Shown here piece after piece: positions 25,315-32,622 of a DNA stretch of 50,588 nt. The notes below the pieces were generated by a model. That model did not search any database and was not told the DNA's origin. It saw only the letters and a program-made list of their open reading frames with translations. Where the stretch lies: positions 1 through 50,588 of the forward strand of contig JADFXL010000002.1 in NCBI GenBank assembly GCA_015233585.1. The letters are read 5' to 3'. The position numbers and the translations under genes are program-made. Each line of letters starts with the position of its first letter. Position 1 is the first letter of the stretch. The DNA comes from Alphaproteobacteria bacterium (GTDB taxonomy: Bacteria; Pseudomonadota; Alphaproteobacteria; Rhodospirillales; Rhodospirillaceae).

Positions 25315-25363
25315 GACGCTATAGGCGACTGGGCGAGCCCTCGCCTATAGCGTCATGACAGAG
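25306..25363. repeat. 23-bp perfect inverted repeat spanning the tnpA start
   Basis: Left arm 25306-25328 (begins CTCTGTCATGACGCTATAGG) pairs perfectly with right arm 25341-25363 across a 12-nt loop that itself contains GGG/CCC. In the tnpA transcript this stem buries the ATG. IS200 tnpA is known to be limited by a 5-prime stem-loop, and this fits that mode. Confidence 0.92.
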
Positions 25364-25392
25364 TGGTGTCAAGGCATAGGGCTGAAGCCTTT

Positions 25393-25408
25393 CCCGCCTG
25401 AAGGCGGG
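25393..25408. repeat. IS200-type subterminal hairpin, tnpA 5-prime side
   Basis: CCCGCC-TGAA-GGCGGG, followed by GGTTTTTACC. Left-end recognition hairpin of the element. Confidence 0.8.
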
Positions 25409-25504
25409 GGTTTTTACCAGAGAAGAGGACTAAAAAAGGGGTTCTGGGTATCGCCCCGAGCGTGTGTGAGCGGCAGTTCACCAGACGGGTGGGAGCAAAA
25501 CAAA

Positions 25505-26152
25505 GTGTGCCTTCTGGTCTTCGTTCATGGCTGGGGCTTCGATGCCTCCTTCTGGCAGCCGTTGCGCGACCAATTGCCCGAGTATCCGGGCGTCGCCTTC
25601 GATCTGGGGTTCCGGGCGCAGCCCCAATGGCCGCCGATACCCGCAGGGGGCAAAATCATCGCGGTCGGGCATTCGACCGGGTTTGCGTGGTTGCTGCATG
25701 AACGGCCGTTTCGTTGGGATGCCCTGGTAGCGATCAATGGCTTTTCCCGTTTTGTCGAAGGACCGGACTTCCGGCCCGCCGTGGCGCCCCAGGTATTGGA
25801 GCGGATGATCCGGCGCTTCGCCAGCACTCCCCTGGCCGTAGCCACCGAGTTTCTGACGCGCTGCGGCGCCATCGGCCTGGAGTCGGCGAACTTCGACGTC
25901 AAGGCACTGGCAGCAGGTCTGGTCTGGCTCCGGGACTGGGACGAACGGGCAGCGCTGGCGGAAGATCCGGCGCCATTGCTGGTGCTGGCCGGCGCCCGTG
26001 ACCCAATCATACCCATGGCGATGACCGAACGTTGCTTTGGCGGACGCTCCCGTACCATCATGCACCGGCGCGAGGGTGGTGGTCACCTGTTGCCGCACGA
26101 TGACCCGGCCTGGTGTGCCCAGCACCTGCGCGCTCTAGCGAAAGTATTATGA
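25505..26152 (+). CDS. Pimeloyl-ACP methyl ester esterase (BioH-type alpha/beta hydrolase)
   Basis: 215-aa alpha/beta hydrolase. FVHGWGFDASFWQPL is the oxyanion region; Ser57 in VGHSTGFAW is the nucleophile, Asp166 in AGARDPIIP and His194 in GGGHLLPHDDP complete the triad. It most likely removes the methyl ester from pimeloyl-ACP, ending the BioC-initiated route. The stop overlaps the bioC start (ATGA), which is strong context. The start is placed at GTG 25505 (GGGAG upstream); the open frame reaches back to 25355, but that part is IS200 and repeat DNA. The nucleophile motif GHSTG differs from the E. coli BioH GWSLGG, so this may be a non-orthologous esterase such as a BioG/BioK-like replacement. 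Confidence 0.75.
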   Translation: MCLLVFVHGWGFDASFWQPLRDQLPEYPGVAFDLGFRAQPQWPPIPAGGKIIAVGHSTGFAWLLHERPFRWDALVAINGFSRFVEGPDFRPAVAPQVLERMIRRFASTPLAVATEFLTRCGAIGLESANFDVKALAAGLVWLRDWDERAALAEDPAPLLVLAGARDPIIPMAMTERCFGGRSRTIMHRREGGGHLLPHDDPAWCAQHLRALAKVL

Positions 26153-26952
26153 CCTTGAACCAGCGCAAGTCCGCCATTGCCGCCGCTTTTGGAGCCGCCG
26201 CCGCCGATTACGACGGCGCGGCCGTCGTACAGCACGAGGTTGCCGCCAGACTGGCCTCCATCCTGGGGGAGATACCGCTGGCGCCACGTCCCCTGGTTCT
26301 GGACGTGGGATGCGGCACCGGATTCCTCATGCGCGCCCTCCGCAGGCAACTTGCCGATGCCACCTGGGTTGCCAGCGATCTTTCGCCGGAGATGGTGGCG
26401 CGTTGCCGGGCTGCGGCTTTCGATGCGGAGGCGCTTTATGTGTGTATGGACGGCGAGTATCCGGCGGTGTGCGGCGGTTTTGACCTTATTTGTTCGAGTC
26501 TGGTCTTTCAGTGGTTCGAGGATCAGGCCGGAGCCGTACGCCGTCTGACCGGTCTGTTACGGCCGGGTGGCGTGCTGGCGTTCAGCACGCTGGCCGCCGA
26601 CACCTTCCGGGAGTGGCGCGAGGCCCATGCCGCGCTTGGCCTTGTCCCCGCCACCCCCGACTATCCGACTCTGGCGGAGTTGTCGGCCCTGTGGCCGGAC
26701 GGGGGGAGCGGCACGGTAATCGAGGATCACCTGGTACGGCGCTATTCCGACGCGGCCACGTTCGTTGCCACATTAAAGCGAGTCGGCGCTCATGCCGCGC
26801 CGCATCATCATCCTATCGGTCCCGGTCAGTTACGCAAGGTTCTGCGGCGCCTGGATACGCCAATTTCCGGAACGGAGACTTCAGGAACGGGGGGGGGAGT
26901 CGCGATCACCTATCATGTCGCGTATGGGATCTACCGGAAGGAGGGGGAATGA
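26149..26952 (+). CDS. bioC: Malonyl-ACP O-methyltransferase BioC
   Basis: 267-aa SAM-dependent methyltransferase that methylates malonyl-ACP to disguise it as a fatty acid primer for pimelate synthesis. Motif I VLDVGCGTG at 50-58; SDLSPEMVARCR follows; SSLVFQWFED and LLRPGGVLAFSTLA are typical of BioC, as is the C-terminal TYHVAYGIYRK. The ATG at 26149 overlaps the previous stop and the gene ends overlapping the bioD start (ATGA), so translation of the three genes is coupled. Confidence 0.93.
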   Translation: MTLNQRKSAIAAAFGAAAADYDGAAVVQHEVAARLASILGEIPLAPRPLVLDVGCGTGFLMRALRRQLADATWVASDLSPEMVARCRAAAFDAEALYVCMDGEYPAVCGGFDLICSSLVFQWFEDQAGAVRRLTGLLRPGGVLAFSTLAADTFREWREAHAALGLVPATPDYPTLAELSALWPDGGSGTVIEDHLVRRYSDAATFVATLKRVGAHAAPHHHPIGPGQLRKVLRRLDTPISGTETSGTGGGVAITYHVAYGIYRKEGE

Positions 26953-27590
26953 GAAAAATGCTGACCCACGGCGTGTTCGTCACCGGGACCGACACCGATG
27001 TCGGCAAAACGGTGACGGCTGCCTGTCTGGTGTGGGCGCTGGGTGCCGACTATTGGAAGCCAGTGCAAACCGGACGCGACCTGGATGACGATGCCGCAAC
27101 AGTGGCGGATCTGACCGGGCTACCCCCGGATCGCATTCACCCCTCGACGTATTCATTGCTGGCGCCACTGTCGCCCCACGCCGCCGCCGGGATGGAGGGG
27201 GTCACGATTCGCCTTGATACCTTCATGCCACCGCCCGGAGCCAATCCCCTGGTGGTGGAGGGAGCTGGCGGGGTGCTGGTGCCGCTGAACGAACGTCACC
27301 TGATGGTCGATCTTATGGTCCTGTTGGGGTTACCGGTGGTGTTGGTGGCGCGCTCCACGCTGGGCACCATCAACCACACTTTGCTGAGTCTGGAGGCTCT
27401 GCGCCAAAGGAAATTGACGGTCGCCGGGGTGATTCTGAACGGTCCCCCGAACCCCTCCAACCGCCACGCTATTGAAACGTATGGCCGGATTCCGATATTG
27501 GGAGAAATTCCACCGATGGAGCCAATCGACGCCCTGACGGCGGCCACGGTGGGGGCGAGCTTGCGCAACGCGGTACAGACGCTTTGGTAA
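26949..27590 (+). CDS. bioD: Dethiobiotin synthetase
   Basis: 213 aa. Closes the ureido ring of dethiobiotin from DAPA, CO2 and ATP. P-loop GTDTDVGKT at residues 13-21, YWKPVQTG, and VEGAGGVLVPLNE (metal/carbamate site) are all present. The ATG at 26949 overlaps the bioC stop. A 147-bp gap with a palindromic element separates it from bioA. Confidence 0.95.
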   Translation: MRKMLTHGVFVTGTDTDVGKTVTAACLVWALGADYWKPVQTGRDLDDDAATVADLTGLPPDRIHPSTYSLLAPLSPHAAAGMEGVTIRLDTFMPPPGANPLVVEGAGGVLVPLNERHLMVDLMVLLGLPVVLVARSTLGTINHTLLSLEALRQRKLTVAGVILNGPPNPSNRHAIETYGRIPILGEIPPMEPIDALTAATVGASLRNAVQTLW

Positions 27591-27598
27591 GCCCCCTT

Positions 27599-27705
27599 CG
27601 GGGCTATCGCCCCGAACCCCATTTGGGGCTATGCCCCAAGCTCCCTTTTTTATTAATAAGGGGGTTCGGAGCATAAGCCCCGATCGGGTGTGGGCGGACG
27701 CCCAC
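27599..27705. repeat. Palindromic element between bioD and bioA
   Basis: Successive hairpins CGGGGCTATCGCCCCG (27599-27614), TTGGGGCTATGCCCCAA (27623-27639), a CCC/GGG stem around TTTTTTATTAATAA, an imperfect CGGAGCATAAGCCCCG pair and GTGGGCGGACGCCCAC. It shares its plan with the gcvPA-gcvPB element. The AT-rich core gives T-runs on both strands, so it may also work as an attenuator. Confidence 0.75.
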
Positions 27706-27737
27706 GGACCTGATGCGACAACATTGGAAAATACCCC

Positions 27738-29045
27738 TTGGACAGCATACTGGCCTTCGACCGCCGCCATGTCTGGCACCCGTTCACCCAGGCCCGCACC
27801 GCCGGCGACCCGATACCTGTCCGCGCCGCCACCGGAGCGGTTCTCCATGGCGAGGACGGTCGGGATTACCTCGACCTGATTTCGTCGTGGTGGGTCAACC
27901 TCCATGGTCACGCCCACCCCGCCATCGCCGGAGCCATCGCCGCCCAGGCGCATGTGCTGGAACAAGTCATCTTTGCCGGCTTCACCCACCGGGGCGCGGT
28001 GGAAGTGGCGCGGCGGCTGGCCGCGTTGCTGCCCGGCGACCTGAACCGGGTGTTCTTTTCCGACAACGGGTCGACTTCGGTCGAAGTGGCGCTCAAACTC
28101 GCGGCCCAGTACTGGTACAATCAAGGTCAGAACCGCACCCGTTTTCTTGCCTTTGACGGCGGCTATCACGGCGACACCGTAGGCGCCATGTCGGCCGGTC
28201 ACAGTTCCGGTTTCTTCGCCCCCTTCGCCGGAATGCTGTTTTCCGTCGAAGCCCTGCCATATCCCGCCACCTGGGATGGGGATCCCGAAGTGGAAGCTCG
28301 CGAGTCCCATAGCCTGGCCGCGCTCGACCGCTGGCTTGAGCACCACGGCACCGATACCGCCGCCCTGATTATGGAGCCTCTGATCCAGGGCGCCAGCGGG
28401 ATGCGCATGTGCCGGCCGGAATTCGTGTCGGCCGTGGCCAACCGACTGCAAGCCGCCGGAGTCCTGCTGATCCTGGACGAGGTCATGACCGGATTCGGCC
28501 GCACCGGAGCCTTGTTCGCCTGCCTCAAGGCCGGGGTGACCCCTGATTTGATCTGTCTGTCCAAGGGACTGACCGGCGGCTTCATGCCGATGGCGGTCAC
28601 CGTGTGCCGTGACCCGCTTTACGAAGCGTTCCAGGCAGATGAATTCGACAAGGCCTTTGCCCACGGCCATTCCTTTACCGCCAATCCCCTGGGATGCGCC
28701 GCCACGCTGGCATCGCTCGACCTGACCCTGGCCCCACAAACCACCGTCGCGCTGGCTAACATCGAGTCCCACCATCGCGAACGCATGGCGCGTCTGGCTC
28801 GTTTGCCCGGCGTGGCGCGGCCCCGTGTCACCGGCACGGTGGCGGCAATTGACGTGGTCCTGGACGGCGATGAAGGTTATGGTGCCGCGATCGGCGCCAA
28901 AATGCGGGCGTTTTTCACCGAGCGGGGACTGTTGCTTCGCCCCCTGGGAAATGTAGTGTATATTCTGCCGCCTTATTGTATCGCCATGGAGCAACTGGAC
29001 CGCGCCTACGATGCCATCGAAGCCTTCGTGACCGGGCAGCCATAG
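27738..29045 (+). CDS. bioA: Adenosylmethionine-8-amino-7-oxononanoate aminotransferase
   Basis: 435-aa class III aminotransferase that makes DAPA from KAPA with SAM as amino donor. WHPFTQ at 13-18, ISSWWVNLHGHAHP, FFSDNGSTSVEVALK, ILDEVMTGFGRTG and the PLP lysine K276 in LSKGLTGG are all characteristic. The start appears to be TTG at 27738, with GGAA upstream; no in-frame ATG is available earlier. The weak start may lower its expression relative to bioD. Confidence 0.95.
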   Translation: MDSILAFDRRHVWHPFTQARTAGDPIPVRAATGAVLHGEDGRDYLDLISSWWVNLHGHAHPAIAGAIAAQAHVLEQVIFAGFTHRGAVEVARRLAALLPGDLNRVFFSDNGSTSVEVALKLAAQYWYNQGQNRTRFLAFDGGYHGDTVGAMSAGHSSGFFAPFAGMLFSVEALPYPATWDGDPEVEARESHSLAALDRWLEHHGTDTAALIMEPLIQGASGMRMCRPEFVSAVANRLQAAGVLLILDEVMTGFGRTGALFACLKAGVTPDLICLSKGLTGGFMPMAVTVCRDPLYEAFQADEFDKAFAHGHSFTANPLGCAATLASLDLTLAPQTTVALANIESHHRERMARLARLPGVARPRVTGTVAAIDVVLDGDEGYGAAIGAKMRAFFTERGLLLRPLGNVVYILPPYCIAMEQLDRAYDAIEAFVTGQP

Positions 29046-29058
29046 GATTAGGGAAATC

Positions 29059-29475
29059 ATGGCCGACATCGACCTTCAGTTCATCGGCGAACAGATCCGG
29101 CGTATGCAGATTGATATTCGGACCCTGAAGAGCGAGCAGGAGCGCACCGATGCCGACATCGGACGCCTTCGTTCGGAAATGCACGACGGTTTCGCTGCAA
29201 TGGCGTTGGGATTCAACGTGTTGGGAGCGAGAGTAGGATCGTTGGAAGCGAGATTCGAGGCGATGGAAGCGGGACTGGAAAGAAAATTCGCGGCAATTGA
29301 CACCAAATTCGCCGCGATTGACGCCAAATTCACCAAATTTGACGCCAAATTTGACGCGATTGACGCCAGATTCGACGCGCTCGATGCGAGGTTCGACCAG
29401 TTTGATACGAGACTTGACGTGTTTCACACCACGCTGGTCGCCGTGTTCGAGGCGATCAAAGACATGAAGCATTAG
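29059..29475 (+). CDS. Heptad-repeat coiled-coil protein of unknown function
   Basis: 138 aa between bioA (14-bp gap) and bioB (about 33-bp gap), so apparently in the operon. The first 60 residues are helical (RRMQIDIRTLKSEQERTDAD). From about residue 75 there are seven 7-residue repeats with consensus [KR]F-x-x-[IF]-D-[AT] (KFAAIDT, KFAAIDA, KFTKFDA, KFDAIDA, RFDALDA, RFDQFDT, RLDVFHT), predicting a long parallel coiled coil. No signal peptide or membrane segment. It has no known place in biotin synthesis. Similar repeat proteins occur widely as uncharacterised ORFs. Confidence 0.8.
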   Translation: MADIDLQFIGEQIRRMQIDIRTLKSEQERTDADIGRLRSEMHDGFAAMALGFNVLGARVGSLEARFEAMEAGLERKFAAIDTKFAAIDAKFTKFDAKFDAIDARFDALDARFDQFDTRLDVFHTTLVAVFEAIKDMKH

Positions 29476-29508
29476 ACCCATTTTGGTATATGGAAAGGGA
29501 CTGCCGTG

Positions 29509-30558
29509 ATGACGAGCAATACCGCTGCCGCTGCTATCGCCGGGACTGGCGCTGAGGCTGGCTATGGCGGGGAACTGCGACCCGGTTGGGGCAAGGAGGA
29601 AATTCTTGGCCTGTTCTCGCTGCCATTCAACGACCTTCTGCACCGTTCGCACGAGATTCACCGCCGCAATTGGGATGTTAATGAAATCCAGCTCTCTACC
29701 CTGGTATCGGTGAAGACCGGCGGTTGCGCCGAGAACTGCGGCTATTGTGGCCAGAGCGCCCACCACGAGGCCAAGATCGAAGCCACCAAGATGATGCCGC
29801 TCGAAGAAGTGATGGCGGCTGCGCGCAAGGCCAAGGAGGCCGGCGCAACGCGTCTGTGCATGGGCGCCGCGTGGCGCAGTCTGCGCGACCGCGATCTGCC
29901 CCACCTCATGGATATCATCTCCGGGGTCAAAGGCGAAGGGATGGAAACCTGCGTCACCCTCGGGATGCTGACGACGGAGCAGGCGCAAAAGCTGAAGGAA
30001 TCGGGTCTCGATTATTACAACCACAATGTCGATACCTCCGAGGAATATTACGGCGAGATCGTCACCACCCATACCTTCCAGGACCGCCTGGATACCCTTG
30101 GCAACGTGCGCGCCGCCGGGTTGAAGGTCTGCTCCGGCGGCATCGTCGGCATGGGCGAGGACCGCGCCGACCGCGCCGGGATGCTGGCCACCCTCGCCAA
30201 TCTGAACCCGCCGCCGGAGAGCGTGCCGGTCAACATGCTGGTGCCGATTCCCGGCACACCGCTGGCGGACCGACCGGCCGTGGATCCCCTGGAACTGGTG
30301 CGCACCATCGCCGTTGCCCGTATTCTCATGCCGCGCTCCAGGGTCCGGTTGTCGGCGGGACGGGAAGCCATGAGCGATGCGATCCAGGCGCTGTGTTTCT
30401 TCGCCGGAGCCAATTCGATGTTCTATGGGGAGCGACTGCTGACCGCGAACAATCCGGTCGAGGACAAGGACAGGGCGCTGTTTGAACGGCTGGGTTTGCA
30501 CGCAGAGATTGTTCAAGAGCTTCGTGCCCGTCCTGTGGGCGTCGCCGCCGCCGGGTAG
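29509..30558 (+). CDS. bioB: Biotin synthase
   Basis: 349-aa radical SAM enzyme that inserts sulfur into dethiobiotin. The 4Fe-4S cysteines are C73, C77 and C80 in [13 protein letters not shown]; the [23 protein letters not shown] and RLSAGRE motifs of the second cluster and substrate site are intact. ATG at 29509 has AAAGGGA 8 nt upstream; the preceding GTG at 29506 is also possible. The N-terminal extension of about 25 residues (Ala/Gly-rich) is longer than in E. coli. Confidence 0.96.
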   Translation: MTSNTAAAAIAGTGAEAGYGGELRPGWGKEEILGLFSLPFNDLLHRSHEIHRRNWDVNEIQLSTLVSVKTGGCAENCGYCGQSAHHEAKIEATKMMPLEEVMAAARKAKEAGATRLCMGAAWRSLRDRDLPHLMDIISGVKGEGMETCVTLGMLTTEQAQKLKESGLDYYNHNVDTSEEYYGEIVTTHTFQDRLDTLGNVRAAGLKVCSGGIVGMGEDRADRAGMLATLANLNPPPESVPVNMLVPIPGTPLADRPAVDPLELVRTIAVARILMPRSRVRLSAGREAMSDAIQALCFFAGANSMFYGERLLTANNPVEDKDRALFERLGLHAEIVQELRARPVGVAAAG

Positions 30559-30619
30559 CGGCGGGCGACTGCTCGCGCCCGCGTGGGACCGGGCAGGAAA
30601 CGCAGGAAAGGCCGAACGG

Positions 30620-31873
30620 ATGGCAATTAATCAGGAAATAGCCGTGCAGGCGTTGAAGCTGCGGCGCGTGCAGATTAGTGGCTTCAAGTCGCTTGGAGAT
30701 TTTAACCTGCATATTCCAGGGAACCGACTGATCCTGATCGGCCCCAATGGCGCTGGTAAATCGACGGTCCTTCAGGCGCTTGCGTTTATTGAATATGTTG
30801 CGAAAGGGCAGCCAATATCCTTCTTTGATGAGCGCCATTGGGCAATAAGGGACATTTGCCCCCAGCCGGGAGGTCTATACACCCTTTATCACAAATTCAG
30901 ATATCGCCTCCTCCTTGAGCGTGACGACGGGAAACGGATTTACTGGCACTTCCTGTGGTCACCCAACTCAAAGTCCATGGAGGAGGAGGAAGTATGGGTT
31001 GCTGAGCGTGAACCATCCGAGCCGAGGTGTATTCTTCACTTCAGTCCCAAAAATCAGTTGACGGTCGTTGTTGATGGACAGCCCTTGGGGGCTATTCAGT
31101 CGCGTGGTTCATTGATGGCCTTGCTCGATTTGAACGCACTTCCATCGGAACTCGCCGATGTGTTTAGATCACTGAAGGCCTGGGGGGAGAGGATACTCTC
31201 CATGGAACTTCTGAATCCCATGGCAATGAGACGGGGAAGCCGTGTCAGTCCTAATGATATCGGACCACAGGGGGAGCGGTTAGCCGGGTTTCTAGCGTCA
31301 CTGTCGCAAGACGGAAAAGCCCGAATCGTTGAGCGTGTTAAGGCGTTCTATCCGCTAAGACACATTGAAACAACCCCACCTAGAGAAGGCTGGATAGACC
31401 TGAAAATTGCCGAATCATTCACGGGCTTCGACCGGATCGGCAGTGCGCATATGAGTGACGGTTTCATGCGAATGCTAGGCATGGCAGCCATCCCCGAGTT
31501 CAACGAGGCAGCCAGTGCGGTATTGCTTGACGAAATCGAGGATGGGATTGGAGCTCACATTTTACCCCGTTTTATCGACATGATTACCAGGGAGGCCAAA
31601 ATTCAACTCATCGCCACCTCCCACTCGCCGGTTCTCGTCAATGGTTTCGAGCCGGATGAAATCGCTTTCCTTGGCCGCACCGGCAACGGCCGCACCGTTG
31701 CGGCTTCCTTCAAAGATATCGAATCGCTGGGGGAAGGATCGGAGTATTTTGGCCCTGGGGAACTATGGACAATGATGGACGTGGAGAGGCTCAACGAGAG
31801 TGTGCTTGCCGCCAACCAGAAAAAACCAGTCAGGAAGACGTTTGACGTTCAGGCTTTCATGGAGGGCCGATGA
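30620..31873 (+). CDS. ABC/OLD-type AAA ATPase of a probable defence pair
   Basis: 417 aa. KLRRVQISGFKSLGDFNLHI opens a RecF/SMC-like ATPase head. Walker A GPNGAGKST at 41-49, ABC signature MSDGF at about 278-282, Walker B LLDEIEDG at 302-309, and H-loop ATSHSPVLVN at 332-341. The middle third is not recognisable. There is no C-terminal Toprim domain of the OLD family; instead a separate Toprim-like protein is encoded immediately downstream with a 4-bp overlap (GATGATG). The pair resembles split OLD/PARIS-type systems. ATG at 30620 is preceded by AGGAAAGG. The gene appears richer in A+T than bioB or yejB beside it, suggesting acquisition by transfer. Confidence 0.8.
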   Translation: MAINQEIAVQALKLRRVQISGFKSLGDFNLHIPGNRLILIGPNGAGKSTVLQALAFIEYVAKGQPISFFDERHWAIRDICPQPGGLYTLYHKFRYRLLLERDDGKRIYWHFLWSPNSKSMEEEEVWVAEREPSEPRCILHFSPKNQLTVVVDGQPLGAIQSRGSLMALLDLNALPSELADVFRSLKAWGERILSMELLNPMAMRRGSRVSPNDIGPQGERLAGFLASLSQDGKARIVERVKAFYPLRHIETTPPREGWIDLKIAESFTGFDRIGSAHMSDGFMRMLGMAAIPEFNEAASAVLLDEIEDGIGAHILPRFIDMITREAKIQLIATSHSPVLVNGFEPDEIAFLGRTGNGRTVAASFKDIESLGEGSEYFGPGELWTMMDVERLNESVLAANQKKPVRKTFDVQAFMEGR

Positions 31874-32589
31874 TGCGGGTGCTGGTTGTCGGGGAAGGCC
31901 TTCACGATATCGGACGTCAGAATGAGTGGTGCGAACAAACGAGAAAATTAATTAACTTACCTGGATGGCTACAGACGTTACTGCATAAAATGAATGAATT
32001 CGGGCAAGCCATAGAGATCACTTCCATTAATACAAAAGAGATCGTTCTCTCAGGCCAGGAAAGACGTAAGAGACAACCATTACCAGAGGGCCACGGGGCG
32101 AAAGCCATGGCCGCGAAACTCAAGGCCAAAAACGAAAACTTCGATGTCGTTGTCTTTATGGCCGATTCTGATACGGAGGAGGATTGTAAATGGCGATGCC
32201 ACCATAAGTGCGTCCAGGAAGGTTTCGGGAAAATTCCAGAAGGACCGGCAGGGGTAGTCTGTCTGCCGAAGAGCGCGTCAGAAAGCTGGCTTCTGGCGGA
32301 CCCGGAAGCCTGGAAGGCCATGGGTCTCTCCTGTACGAAAATGCTTCCGTCGCACCCGGAGACCATCTGGGGTAAACATGACGATCCCGAAGGCAATCGC
32401 CCGCATCCATACTTTGCCCGCGTTTGCAAGGCGGCTAACAGGACGGATACTCGTGAAACCCGCGTTGAGCTTATGGAAAAAATATCTATCCCCAGGCTTG
32501 CCAAAGCCTGTCCCCTCAGTTTCGCCTCTTTTTGGAACGAATTGCACGCTGCGGGCATAGCCCCTTCCCCTCCTGACAGACGGCCGTGA
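31870..32589 (+). CDS. DUF4276/Toprim-like protein, partner of the ATPase
   Basis: 239 aa. The acidic residues of a Toprim fold are visible: Glu9 in VLVVGEGLHD, and Asp99/Asp101 in VVVFMADSDTEED. The ASESWLLADPEAW block (137-149) is the hallmark of the DUF4276 family. Such proteins are thought to be metal-dependent nucleases or related effectors controlled by the neighbouring ATPase. The start overlaps the ATPase stop (ATG at 31870, second ATG at 31873), so the products are made together. The activity is inferred, not shown. Confidence 0.72.
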   Translation: MMRVLVVGEGLHDIGRQNEWCEQTRKLINLPGWLQTLLHKMNEFGQAIEITSINTKEIVLSGQERRKRQPLPEGHGAKAMAAKLKAKNENFDVVVFMADSDTEEDCKWRCHHKCVQEGFGKIPEGPAGVVCLPKSASESWLLADPEAWKAMGLSCTKMLPSHPETIWGKHDDPEGNRPHPYFARVCKAANRTDTRETRVELMEKISIPRLAKACPLSFASFWNELHAAGIAPSPPDRRP

Positions 32590-32622
32590 GCAAGAGTCGT
32601 TTGTTTTTAGAAGTGCTATTGC

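Larger units (their letters stand above)
24820..25415 (-). mobile_element. IS200/IS605-family insertion sequence (tnpA only)
   Basis: A compact element built of one tnpA gene flanked by subterminal hairpins. On the 3-prime side of tnpA: CTACCAGC-TGGAA-GCTGGTAG (24828-24848). On the 5-prime side: CCCGCC-TGAA-GGCGGG (25393-25408). These imperfect end hairpins, with no terminal inverted repeats, are the recognition structures used by Y1 HUH transposases for single-strand transposition. Exact ends cannot be fixed by eye. The element lies between the transglycosylase gene and the bio operon. No tnpB accessory gene is present. Confidence 0.85.

Noticed and set aside
25355-25504. N-terminal extension of the BioH-type esterase back to 25355
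   Set aside because: The extension is encoded by IS200 inverted-repeat and palindromic DNA and is not like any alpha/beta hydrolase start; the GTG at 25505 has a good ribosome binding site.
29275-29430. Regular 21-bp repeats that could suggest a CRISPR or minisatellite
   Set aside because: They are in-frame codons of a heptad coiled coil, with no spacers.
25410-29508. BioR or BirA operator upstream of bio genes
   Set aside because: No convincing palindrome of either type was found in the esterase, bioA or bioB leaders; the TTATTAATAA in the bioD-bioA gap belongs to the repeat element.
27330-30516. Two long minus-strand frames (579 and 533 codons) opposite bioD-bioA and the coiled-coil/bioB genes
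   Set aside because: The plus strand carries unmistakable bioD, bioA and bioB. The antisense products have no domain and are rich in His, Gly and Arg as typical shadow frames.
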